Below, piece after piece: positions 9,320 to 16,904 of a stretch of 64,000 nucleotides of DNA. Position numbers and translations under genes: made by a program. Below the pieces are notes generated by a model, which saw only the letters and a list, made by a program, of their open reading frames with translations, ran no database searches and was not told where the DNA came from. Origin of the DNA: Opitutaceae bacterium (lineage in GTDB: Bacteria; Verrucomicrobiota; Verrucomicrobiia; Opitutales; Opitutaceae); assembly GCA_028284235.1 (NCBI GenBank), contig JANQSC010000020.1, positions 1 through 64,000 on the forward strand, in the 5' to 3' direction. Positions within the stretch are counted from its first letter, which is position 1. Every line of letters starts with the position of its first letter.

Positions 9320-10375
9320 CTACTCGCCTTCCTTTAGGATGATTTTGGATTCACCGTCTCGCTCGATTAGAACGCCTTCCGTTACCGCAAGCATTTCCGT
9401 AAAGAGATCGAGATTGTTCGGATTCAAAGTCCCCGTAACCAGTATTTTCTCGAGCGTCTCGTCTCCAATCACCAATTGCGTGTGATTGCGACGATTGAAC
9501 TCCAGAATCGCTTCCGGTAGCGGAGTTTCCGTAAAGTCAAGAACCGCGTTCTTCCAAGCGAGGCGACGCTCGATGGCCGCTAAGGGAATCTGCTCCACGA
9601 CGGGAGGACGATTGCCCGAGCGAAATGCCACTACCGATCGCTGGCCCGCGCTGATCGACCGCACCGATGGTTCCGTTTCAACAATGATACTCTCCCGAGT
9701 CGTCGCGATGGAAGGGTTCATCAAAACGCGACCTTCCGTCACGATCACTTCCACTTCCTCCCCTCTCAGAGCGACATTGAATGCCGTTCCTACCGCCTGC
9801 ACAACCGCTCCGCGAGCCCGCACGATAAAAGGCCTCGACGCGTCCTTGGCTACGGTGAAGTGCGCCTCCCCCGACAGCAAGTCGACCACTCGCTTGCCTT
9901 CCGAAAAACGCACCGAAACCTGAGCGCCTCGATTGAGTTCTACCGCGGAGCCGTCCTCCAAGACATGGTGCTCGTAAAAACGAGCGCTTTCCCCCGCCGC
10001 TAGCATTACACTCGCAGCATCAGCGCCTCCATCGTCTTCGACCGATAAAAACAAGCCGACCGCCAGCGCAGCCGCGATCCCGGCGACAACCGCAAACCAA
10101 ACCCGTTTCGCCCGTTTCCTCGAGACCGCTAGCAAATCGGGATTTGGAGCCGAACTGTGCTCCGGTCTCCAATCCGCCAATACGTCCATTTCAGTCCAGA
10201 CCTTCTGGCGCCGGCTGTACGCGTCGGAGTGCCGCGGACTCTCAGCAAGCCAGCTGAAAAACGCGTCCTGCTCTTCCGCCGTGAACCCCTGGTCCTTCTT
10301 CGCCACCCAATCCGAAGCCTCCTGATTGACGCGCTCCTCGTCAAAGGAACGAAAATTCTCTTTATCAGCGCTCAT
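9320..10375 (-). CDS. FecR-family anti-sigma factor
   Basis: Inner-membrane regulator of 351 residues that would hold the neighbouring ECF sigma factor and pass on the signal from the STN domain of the receptor. The N-terminal cytosolic DUF4880-like segment (about 12-70) contains EEQDAFFSWLAESPRHSDAYSR. One transmembrane helix lies at about 92-111. The periplasmic FecR domain (about 125-225) includes LLSGEAHFTVAKDASRPF and AVGTAFNV. The C-terminal DUF4974/STN-like part (about 265-351) contains LPEAILEFNRRN. The start at 10375 is chosen because its ATG overlaps the stop of the sigma gene (ATGA), which implies translational coupling. The order sigma, FecR, receptor is the classical cell-surface signalling arrangement. 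Confidence 0.92.
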   Translation of the reverse strand: MSADKENFRSFDEERVNQEASDWVAKKDQGFTAEEQDAFFSWLAESPRHSDAYSRRQKVWTEMDVLADWRPEHSSAPNPDLLAVSRKRAKRVWFAVVAGIAAALAVGLFLSVEDDGGADAASVMLAAGESARFYEHHVLEDGSAVELNRGAQVSVRFSEGKRVVDLLSGEAHFTVAKDASRPFIVRARGAVVQAVGTAFNVALRGEEVEVIVTEGRVLMNPSIATTRESIIVETEPSVRSISAGQRSVVAFRSGNRPPVVEQIPLAAIERRLAWKNAVLDFTETPLPEAILEFNRRNHTQLVIGDETLEKILVTGTLNPNNLDLFTEMLAVTEGVLIERDGESKIILKEGE

Positions 10376-10908
10376 AAAATTCCCGTTTCGCAAAAGCGGC
10401 CTACGTAGTCGGCACACTTGTTTACTCCTATGGAGATCTGCGCATTCACCGTGCGAGGCGAAATATTTAGCTCTCTCGCGATGTCCTTCTGCGACATTCC
10501 ATATACTTTCCTTAAAGTGAAAATCTGGCGACACCGGTCCGGCAGCGATTGAATCGCTTTCGTCAAAACCTCCAACTCCTGATTGCGGGCCACGGTTTCA
10601 TGCACCCCCGCCCGCTCGTCCAGAATCTCGCAATCCTCCAGGCGCGACATCGTATCCTCGCCACGCACCTTGGCGAAGCGCACCGAGTTGAGAGCCAGAT
10701 TCCGAGCCGTAGCGAACAAGAACGCCTTGGGCGACTGGATCGATGTCTCCTCCCTCGCCTTCAACACTCTCAAGTACGCCTCTTGAATAACGTCATCGAT
10801 ATCCACTCCAGACGGGTGGCGGCTTTGCAACCACGCCCGAAGCATCGCTTCGTGCGGTTCCAAATGAGCGGCGAACCAGCGTCCTTCTTCTGTGTTTTTC
10901 GGGGGCAT
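10372..10908 (-). CDS. ECF sigma factor (FecI-like, sigma-70 family)
   Basis: RNA polymerase sigma factor of 178 residues. Region 2 (about 15-85) contains VDIDDVIQEAYLRVLKA and KAFLFATARNLALNSVR. Region 4 (about 110-165) contains LPDRCRQIFTLRKVYGMSQKDIA followed by the recognition-helix stretch LNISPRTVNAQI. The frame is open 49 codons upstream, but the ATG at 10908 gives the normal length of the family. Its stop overlaps the fecR start by ATGA. It should direct transcription of the receptor gene when released by FecR. No clear Shine-Dalgarno sequence precedes this ATG. Confidence 0.92.
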   Translation of the reverse strand: MPPKNTEEGRWFAAHLEPHEAMLRAWLQSRHPSGVDIDDVIQEAYLRVLKAREETSIQSPKAFLFATARNLALNSVRFAKVRGEDTMSRLEDCEILDERAGVHETVARNQELEVLTKAIQSLPDRCRQIFTLRKVYGMSQKDIARELNISPRTVNAQISIGVNKCADYVGRFCETGIL

Positions 10909-11054
10909 TCGAGTGAAATTCAGACTATCTCCGCACACCTGACACCTACAACCCCCAAAGTGACTAAAAAATAATCTCAAATTGCCAAACTCCCATTTCC
11001 CGCTCCCGGCGCTTGCCTTTCCAGTCGGCTTCCACATCCTGCCGAGACAATTCA

Positions 11055-12083
11055 ATGATGAGACTCAAAAACTACCCCATCCTCGCTGCGATACTTCTCG
11101 CCACGCCCCTCGCAAATCTCGCTGCCGTCGAGTCCGTCACCCGCGAAATGGAAACCGCGGCCAACGCCTTTCTCGACTCGCTCACCATCGAACTCAAGGC
11201 CAGAGCCACCTTCCCCATGGAAGTCGAAGGCGAACGCACCAACTGGCACTTTGTGCCCATCGTCGGTGAACGCAAAGGAGTCGACTTGAAAGACCTCGAC
11301 GAAGCCCAAGAGGCCAAACTGAACGAGCTCCTCGCCGCCGGTCTCAGCGCCACCGGCCGAGAAAAGGTGAAGTTGATTCAGGAACTCGAATCCGTCCTCT
11401 TCATGCTCGAGAATTCCGACCACCGCGATCCCGAGCTGTACTACATTTCGATATTCGGAAAACCCTCCTCCAAAGACGCCTGGGGATGGCGATTCGAAGG
11501 GCATCACCTCTCGCTGAACTTTACCATCGTCGACGGAAGGCTACTCTCGTACACGCCCAACTTCTGGGCCGCAAACCCCGCCAAAGTCCCTTCCGGCGCC
11601 AAAAAAGGGCTGCGCGCGCTCAAGGAAGAAGAAGACGCCGCCCGCGCTCTTCTAAAGTCCCTCAGCCCAGCTCAGCAAACCAAGGCCATTGTCGCCGACA
11701 AGGCCCCCAAAGACATCTACACCGGCGACGATCCTCAAGTGTATCCATTCAGCAACTATGGAGTAAAAGCATCCGAGTTTTCGCCCAAACAAGTCGCCGG
11801 ACTTGAAAGGCTGATCAACGCCTACCTGCAGAACATGACGAAAGCCGTCGCCGCAGATCGCTGGGAGAAGATCAAAGACGAAGGCATCGGCAATATCTCC
11901 TTTACCTGGGCAGGCGGAAAAGAAGTTGGAGACGCCCACTACTATCGCGTGCAAGGTCCGTCATTCCTCATCGAATACGACAACATCCAAAACGGCGCCA
12001 ACCACATCCACGCGGTCTGGCGCGACTTCAGCGGAGACTTCGGCCGCAACATCCTCTGGGAGCACCATAAGCACGCCCATTGA
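11055..12083 (+). CDS. DUF3500 family secreted protein
   Basis: A 342-residue protein with a signal peptide (about 1-24, cleavage near NLAA). It matches DUF3500: an N-terminal FPMEVEGERTNWHFVP region, the central IFGKPSSKDAWGWRFEGHHLSLNFT and PNFWAANPAKVP, and a C-terminal region with HIHAVWRDFSGDFG. The biochemical role of the family is unknown; many members are exported. Two neighbouring ATG codons (11055 and 11058) are possible starts. It is divergent from the sigma factor gene (146 bp apart) and convergent with the oxidoreductase at 12132. A small hairpin CGGCG-TCA-CGCCG lies in the convergent gap (12101-12113). Confidence 0.85.
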   Translation: MMRLKNYPILAAILLATPLANLAAVESVTREMETAANAFLDSLTIELKARATFPMEVEGERTNWHFVPIVGERKGVDLKDLDEAQEAKLNELLAAGLSATGREKVKLIQELESVLFMLENSDHRDPELYYISIFGKPSSKDAWGWRFEGHHLSLNFTIVDGRLLSYTPNFWAANPAKVPSGAKKGLRALKEEEDAARALLKSLSPAQQTKAIVADKAPKDIYTGDDPQVYPFSNYGVKASEFSPKQVAGLERLINAYLQNMTKAVAADRWEKIKDEGIGNISFTWAGGKEVGDAHYYRVQGPSFLIEYDNIQNGANHIHAVWRDFSGDFGRNILWEHHKHAH

Positions 12084-12100
12084 CCACTCGCAGGCCGCGA

Positions 12101-12113
12101 CGGCGTCACGCCG
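12101..12113. repeat. Small hairpin in convergent gap
   Basis: CGGCG-TCA-CGCCG between the stops of the DUF3500 gene (12083) and the oxidoreductase (12132). No T-run on either strand, so it is only a weak candidate for a shared terminator. Confidence 0.3.
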
Positions 12114-12131
12114 ACGAGAGCGCCGCCCGAA

Positions 12132-13310
12132 CTACTCGAACTTGCTCACCGGGCCGCCTTCGAGCGCTTTAACGATTGGTTGCTGGTCTTCAATTATCGT
12201 CCAGTCGGGAAGGTAGACTTTCTCGCCTCCCTTGAGAGCCGAGTCGTGGGAGAGAATGCCCGAGCAGGTAATATTCGCTCCTTGGCGGGCATTGGGATAA
12301 GGCTCGCGATCTTCCATAATAGCAGATAGAAACTCGTGGACGAGATGCGGATGGGAACCTCCGTGTCCGCCACCCTGGGCAAAGCTCAGATGCTCTTCGC
12401 CTTCTTCGGAGCTATACACTCCCTTTGTAGTGAAACTCTGGATTTCCTCGGGAAGAAGATGAGCGTAGTCGGGCACTTCGACTCGCTCGGGCTTCTCGCC
12501 CATGTGAACGATATGCCCGTCGTCCTCGATGAGGCTCCACTCGAAGCTCTTCTTCTCCGCGTAGACATCGAAGCTCTCGCGGTACTGGCGGGACACGTTG
12601 AAAAGGGAACGAGTGACTTCCGCCCAAAGATCGGAGTCCTTGAACTTGATATGCGTCGACTCGGTGCAGAAGGGGGAGTTGTAGTTCTTGTGCATGTGCT
12701 CCTCGATGGTGCCCGAACCCGCGCAGATGACGTACTCCGCCTGGTCGCGACCGAGAGCGAGCGTCGGCGAGATGGCGTGCGTGCCATTGTAAAACGGCGG
12801 CAGGCCCTCCCAGTATTCCGGCCAGCCACCCATATCTTGAACATGGGACGAGCGAAAGAACTGGAGCTTGCCCATCTCTCCTTTGTCGTACATCTCCTTC
12901 ACGAACAAATACTCGCGGGAGTAAACGACGGTTTCCATCATCATGTACTTCTTGCCGGAAGCCGCTTGGGCGTCGACAATGCGTTTGCAGTCCTCGACCG
13001 ATAGCGCCATCGGGATTGTGCAGGCGGCGTGTTTGCCCGCTTCGAGGGCGGCGACCGTCTGGTCGGCATGGAGGAATGGCGGCGTGTTGATGTGAATGAT
13101 ATCGATGTCGTCGCGCTTCAAGAGCTCATCGTAATCCGTGTAGCGATCCGCCTCCGGAATGCCGAACGCGTCTCCCACCTTGTTGAGCTCAGACTCAGTG
13201 CGCTGGCAAATCGCGCCCATCTCGGCATTGGGGTGCTTTTGGTAGATTGGGATGAACTCGGCGCCGAAGCTAAGACCAATGATGGCGACTTTGTAGGTTT
13301 CTTCTGACAT
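12132..13310 (-). CDS. Gfo/Idh/MocA family oxidoreductase (copy 2)
   Basis: A 392-residue paralogue of the protein encoded at 3460-4590. The two share the start (FGAEFIPIYQKHPNA), the middle (YMMMETVVYSRE) and the C-terminal motif QGGGHGGSHPHLVHEF. The Rossmann loop here is IGLSFG instead of VGLGFG, so one glycine is replaced by serine. Copy 2 has a longer C-terminal tail. It is cytoplasmic. The AraC-type regulator starting at 14420 is upstream on the same strand, with a gap of 237 bp between the regulator's stop and this start. The two copies may act on related sugars or on successive steps; this cannot be decided from sequence. Confidence 0.88.
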   Translation of the reverse strand: MSEETYKVAIIGLSFGAEFIPIYQKHPNAEMGAICQRTESELNKVGDAFGIPEADRYTDYDELLKRDDIDIIHINTPPFLHADQTVAALEAGKHAACTIPMALSVEDCKRIVDAQAASGKKYMMMETVVYSREYLFVKEMYDKGEMGKLQFFRSSHVQDMGGWPEYWEGLPPFYNGTHAISPTLALGRDQAEYVICAGSGTIEEHMHKNYNSPFCTESTHIKFKDSDLWAEVTRSLFNVSRQYRESFDVYAEKKSFEWSLIEDDGHIVHMGEKPERVEVPDYAHLLPEEIQSFTTKGVYSSEEGEEHLSFAQGGGHGGSHPHLVHEFLSAIMEDREPYPNARQGANITCSGILSHDSALKGGEKVYLPDWTIIEDQQPIVKALEGGPVSKFE

Positions 13311-13547
13311 AATTTCTTTTCCTAGATTAAAAGTTTAATAACGACGAGAGGCGGCGCCGCGGAGCACTGAAGACCGCACGAATCGAATAATCTTAAACAT
13401 GCGGGTCAACCGAATTGTCCCCAATAACACGCTTTTCGATAGGTTCTCGTGTGTTTTCATGAGGTATTCGATTCGTTTCGAACAATCGCGTATCCGATGC
13501 GCTGATATGCCGCTTAGAGAGTGTCCAATAAGTCAGAATATGCATCG

Positions 13548-14420
13548 CTACCGATACCTGGATGGGCTCCAGCCAACCCACTTCTTGAAAAGCGTGGAAA
13601 ACGTAAACGGATTCTCGTACCCCACCAGACGAGCCACTGTCTCGATTTTCTCGTTGGTCGAACTCAAGAGGTTCTTCGCTTTCTGGATGCGCAGAAAAGT
13701 CAACTGCTGCATCGGGCTCCGTCCGTAACGGGCGCGACACAAGCGACGCAAATGCTCCTCGCTTACGTTGGCCAATGTCGCGAGATCGGAAAGACTCCAC
13801 TTCCTTTCCAAATTCGGTTCGACCTTGTTCCAGAGTTTCCAAAGGCGTTCGTCCGGATCGTGCGGCTGGGCAAACCGCAGGGTGTACTGGTGCACGAGCT
13901 CCACCCATTGCCCAAGCACTCCCGGGCTTTTCTCGCCACGAGATTCTGAATACAAGCCCTCGATCGCGGCTTGTAGCGGAGCGGGATCGTACCCCTTCAA
14001 AACAGGGGAGTTCTCCGACACGATCGGCTTTCGCTCCCTCGACTCCAAATAACGCACCCAGCAGAAATCCCAGGATTTACCACGCACGCATCGAAACGCG
14101 TTCTGCACAAACGGCGGTAGCAAACACGCTTCGCCCGCTCTCAGGGTCTTCCATGCCCCATCCACCCAGACACTTCCTTCACCCCCAAAACAAGCCATCA
14201 TGTAGGAGCCCGATTGATCGGTGCGCACGATCTCGAACGGGTAGGTCGCCCGCAAGACGCCCGCGTGGGCGATATCGTGGTGCTTTAATAGAGCGCATTC
14301 CGGGTTGCCCGCCATCCACTCGCGCTCCTCGACCTCGTCGGAACGTACGAGATAGAAGGTCGAGTCACCCAAAACCTGGACATCCTCGGAAGCGATAAAG
14401 GGGAGTTTTGCAACGGGCAT
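13548..14420 (-). CDS. AraC-family transcriptional regulator (cupin-type sensor)
   Basis: A 290-residue regulator. The N-terminal region (about 1-150) fits an AraC-type cupin sensor: VLRATYPFEIVRTDQSGSYM, then GGEGSVWVDGAWKTLRAGEACLLPPF. The C-terminal DNA-binding domain (about 190-290) contains LSDLATLANVSEEHLRRLCR and LVGYENPFTFSTLFKKWVGWSPS. The ATG at 14420 is preferred; a TTG at 14453 in the same frame is an alternative, and neither has a clear ribosome-binding site. It is divergent from the Tm-1-like/PEP-hydrolase-like/dehydrogenase genes and upstream of oxidoreductase copy 2, so it may control either or both. An inverted repeat at 14472-14494 lies in the divergent promoter region. Confidence 0.88.
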   Translation of the reverse strand: MPVAKLPFIASEDVQVLGDSTFYLVRSDEVEEREWMAGNPECALLKHHDIAHAGVLRATYPFEIVRTDQSGSYMMACFGGEGSVWVDGAWKTLRAGEACLLPPFVQNAFRCVRGKSWDFCWVRYLESRERKPIVSENSPVLKGYDPAPLQAAIEGLYSESRGEKSPGVLGQWVELVHQYTLRFAQPHDPDERLWKLWNKVEPNLERKWSLSDLATLANVSEEHLRRLCRARYGRSPMQQLTFLRIQKAKNLLSSTNEKIETVARLVGYENPFTFSTLFKKWVGWSPSRYR

Positions 14421-14471
14421 GTTTGAATAAAAATGTAGGGATTCCGATAGCAAATTAGACTTAAGCTACCA

Positions 14472-14494
14472 AATCCATCAAATAAATGTGGATT
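14472..14494. promoter_or_regulatory. Inverted repeat AATCCA-N11-TGGATT, candidate operator
   Basis: Perfect 6-bp arms, AATCCA at 14472-14477 and TGGATT at 14489-14494, lie in the promoter region between the AraC-type gene (14420, minus) and the Tm-1-like gene (14598, plus). The position fits a regulatory site for divergent control. The short arms make chance occurrence possible. Confidence 0.35.
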
Positions 14495-14597
14495 ATCAAT
14501 AGCTTCTTGTTGAGTAAATACCTTTGCCGCCCCGCCGCTCGAATCCATAAAAACTCCCTAGTCTCGGCTCATCCAATCTAACGCCAAACGCCTCTCT

Positions 14598-15848
14598 ATG
14601 CCCACCATCGCCGTAATTGGAACTCTCGACTCCAAAGGACCGGAACACGCGTTCATCGCGGCGCAGATCCGTTCCCATGGAATTGACACGCTCCTCGTCG
14701 ACGTGGGCACCGGATCCGAGCCCCAGGCTAAACCCGATATCACTCGCGAACAGGTGGCGGCCGCCGCCGAGATCGACCTCGAGGCAATCCGCGGACGGCA
14801 GGACCGAGGCGAATGCGTGGCCGCTATGTCCCAATCCCTTCCACGCCTGCTCGCCAAACTGGCGAACGACGGCAAGATTCACGGCGTCATCTCTCTCGGC
14901 GGTGGAGGCGGCACCGCTATCTCCACGTCCGGAATGCGCGCCCTGCCCGTTGGCTTTCCCAAAGTCATGGTGTCCACCCTTGCAAGCGGCAACATCAGTC
15001 CCTACGTCGGCACGAAGGACATCGTAATGATTCCTTCGGTGCTCGACGTCAACGGGCTCAACCGCATTTCCAAGCTGATTTTCACCCGCGCCGCCGGAGC
15101 AATTTGCGGCATGGTCAACGCCAAGGAAGACCTCTCCAGCAACAAGCCGTTAATCGTCGCCAGCATGTTTGGCAACACCACCAAATGCGTCAACGCCGCC
15201 AAGGAAATCCTCGAGGACGCGGGCTACGAAGTTCTCGTATTCGCCGCCACCGGCGCGGGTGGCCAAGCCATGGAGAGCCTCATTGAGAGCGGAATGGTCG
15301 CCGGTATCCTAGATTTAACAACAACAGAATGGGCGGACGAAATCGTTGGAGGCGTTCTCGCCGCCGGCCCTGGTCGGCTCGACGCCATGACCACGGCCCG
15401 GACCCCAGCCGTCATCGCCCCCGGCTGCGTCGACATGGTGAATTTCGGCCCTCGAGACACCATCCCCGAGCAATTCTCCGAGCGCTTATTCTACATTCAC
15501 AATCCACAGGTCACTCTAATGCGAACCGATCCCGTAGAATGCGCCGCGATCGGACGCGTGATCGCCGAAAAAGCGAACGCCAACGAAGCGCCCGTCGCCA
15601 TACTCAATCCGCTCAAAGCGGTCAGCGAAATCAACGGCGAAGGAAAGCCGTTTCACGATCCCGAGGCCGACAACGCCCTCTTCACAGCGATCCGGGAAAA
15701 CGCCGATGTCGACGTCGTCGACTACGACTTGGAGATCAACGACCCAGCGTTCGCCGAAGCGGCTGCAGCGAAACTGTTGGAACTCCTTCGCAAAAGCGAC
15801 GCGGTAGAAGAAACGCAGCGCCCACTCGCAAACCACAATTCCCAATAG
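14598..15848 (+). CDS. Tm-1-like ATP-binding domain protein (UPF0261)
   Basis: A 416-residue cytoplasmic protein matching the Tm-1-like ATP-binding family (UPF0261). Family features are the start IAVIGTLDSKGPEHAF, the glycine-rich loop SLGGGGGTAI, VSTLASGNISPYVGTKD and later VFAATGAGGQAMESL and APGCVDMVNFGPRDT. In tomato Tm-1 this domain is fused to a TIM-barrel PEP-hydrolase-like domain. Here that partner is a separate gene 107 bp downstream, so the pair is a split form of the same architecture. The reaction of the bacterial family is not established. The downstream 1445-residue dehydrogenase is on the same strand and may belong to the same unit. Confidence 0.9.
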   Translation: MPTIAVIGTLDSKGPEHAFIAAQIRSHGIDTLLVDVGTGSEPQAKPDITREQVAAAAEIDLEAIRGRQDRGECVAAMSQSLPRLLAKLANDGKIHGVISLGGGGGTAISTSGMRALPVGFPKVMVSTLASGNISPYVGTKDIVMIPSVLDVNGLNRISKLIFTRAAGAICGMVNAKEDLSSNKPLIVASMFGNTTKCVNAAKEILEDAGYEVLVFAATGAGGQAMESLIESGMVAGILDLTTTEWADEIVGGVLAAGPGRLDAMTTARTPAVIAPGCVDMVNFGPRDTIPEQFSERLFYIHNPQVTLMRTDPVECAAIGRVIAEKANANEAPVAILNPLKAVSEINGEGKPFHDPEADNALFTAIRENADVDVVDYDLEINDPAFAEAAAAKLLELLRKSDAVEETQRPLANHNSQ

Positions 15849-15955
15849 TATAGAATTATCCAATACACTCCGAATGTCGCCGAGCCAACGGTCCCTCGAA
15901 AATGACATGACTCGCCTCGACGCTCAAGACCTTAAATACTCAACCCACTGACACC

Positions 15956-16825
15956 GTGCCCAATCCCTGGACAGGAAAAGGAAACCCATACACGCGCCAA
16001 GAAATGCGCGACCGTTTGCAGGCGACACTCGATCGCGGGGAGGCGATAATCGCCGCCGGAGCTGGAACCGGAATTAGCGCCAAGTTCATCGAAAAAGGCG
16101 GCGCCGACCTCCTCATCATCTACAATTCAGGACGCTTTCGCATGTCCGGACATGGATCGACCGCGGGCATGATGGCCTACGGCGACGCCAACGCCGTCGC
16201 CATGGAAATCGGCGAATTCGAAGTGCTCCCCACGGTCGAAGAAATCCCCGTCATCTGCGGCGTTCACGCCACCGACCCCCGTCGTCGCATGTGGCACTGG
16301 CTCCTCAAAGTAAAGGAAATGGGATTCTCCGGCGTAAACAACTTCCCGACCCACTGCATCGTCGACGGCCACTTCCGAGATGTGCTGGAAGAAACCGGCA
16401 TGCCTTTTGCAAAAGAAGTCGAGATGGTGTCCATCGCCTCGAAAATGGATCTCTTCAGCATAGTCTACGTCGCCAAGCCTGAAGAGGCTGCCGCGATGGC
16501 CAAAGCCGGGGCTGACGCCGTTATCGCCCACGTCGGCACTACCGTCGGCGGATCCATAGGGGTCACCGGCGCAGTCTGCTCGATGGAAGACGCCGCCGCC
16601 CGCTGCCAGTCGATTTTCGAAGCGGCTCGGGCCGTCAACCCGAACATATTTCTACTCTCCCACGGCGGCCCCATCAACACGCCCGACGACGCCGCCCAAA
16701 TCAACCGACTCACCGACGCTCAGGGCTTCGTCGGCGCTTCCAGCCTCGAACGTATGGGCGTCGAAGAATCGCTCACGAGCCTCACGCAAGCGTTCAAGAA
16801 AATCCCAGTAGATCGCAAGCAATAG
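15956..16825 (+). CDS. TIM-barrel PEP-hydrolase-like family protein
   Basis: A 289-residue protein of the phosphoenolpyruvate-hydrolase-like TIM-barrel family (PF09370 type). Visible motifs are IIAAGAGTGISAKFIEKGGADL near the N-terminus, GVHATDPRR, GVNNFPTHCIVDGHFR, ADAVIAHVGTTVGGSIG and LLSHGGPINTPDDA. The start is a GTG codon at 15956. Together with the preceding Tm-1-like protein it reproduces the two halves of plant Tm-1. The link to a specific reaction is uncertain, despite the family name. No signal peptide is present. Confidence 0.88.
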   Translation: MPNPWTGKGNPYTRQEMRDRLQATLDRGEAIIAAGAGTGISAKFIEKGGADLLIIYNSGRFRMSGHGSTAGMMAYGDANAVAMEIGEFEVLPTVEEIPVICGVHATDPRRRMWHWLLKVKEMGFSGVNNFPTHCIVDGHFRDVLEETGMPFAKEVEMVSIASKMDLFSIVYVAKPEEAAAMAKAGADAVIAHVGTTVGGSIGVTGAVCSMEDAAARCQSIFEAARAVNPNIFLLSHGGPINTPDDAAQINRLTDAQGFVGASSLERMGVEESLTSLTQAFKKIPVDRKQ

Positions 16826-16866
16826 TCACTTACACACAAATTGTATCCAAAATCCCCTCGCGGGTC

Positions 16867-16880
16867 CGGCGCTCGCGCCG
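16867..16880. repeat. GC-rich hairpin CGGCG-CTCG-CGCCG
   Basis: A 5-bp stem with a 4-nt loop between the PEP-hydrolase-like gene and the dehydrogenase gene, 25 bp before the next ATG. It could mark the end of the upstream transcript or simply be a palindromic intergenic unit; no T-run follows. Confidence 0.3.
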
Positions 16881-16904
16881 CGTAACAGAATATCCTGACA
16901 ACCC

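Noticed and set aside
9486..9923. Plus-strand frame opposite fecR
   Set aside because: No motif, and the minus-strand FecR reading is unambiguous.
13311..13547. Possible small genes between oxidoreductase copy 2 and the cupin-type AraC gene
   Set aside because: Short frames overlap the AraC gene or lack start signals and motifs; more likely promoter DNA.
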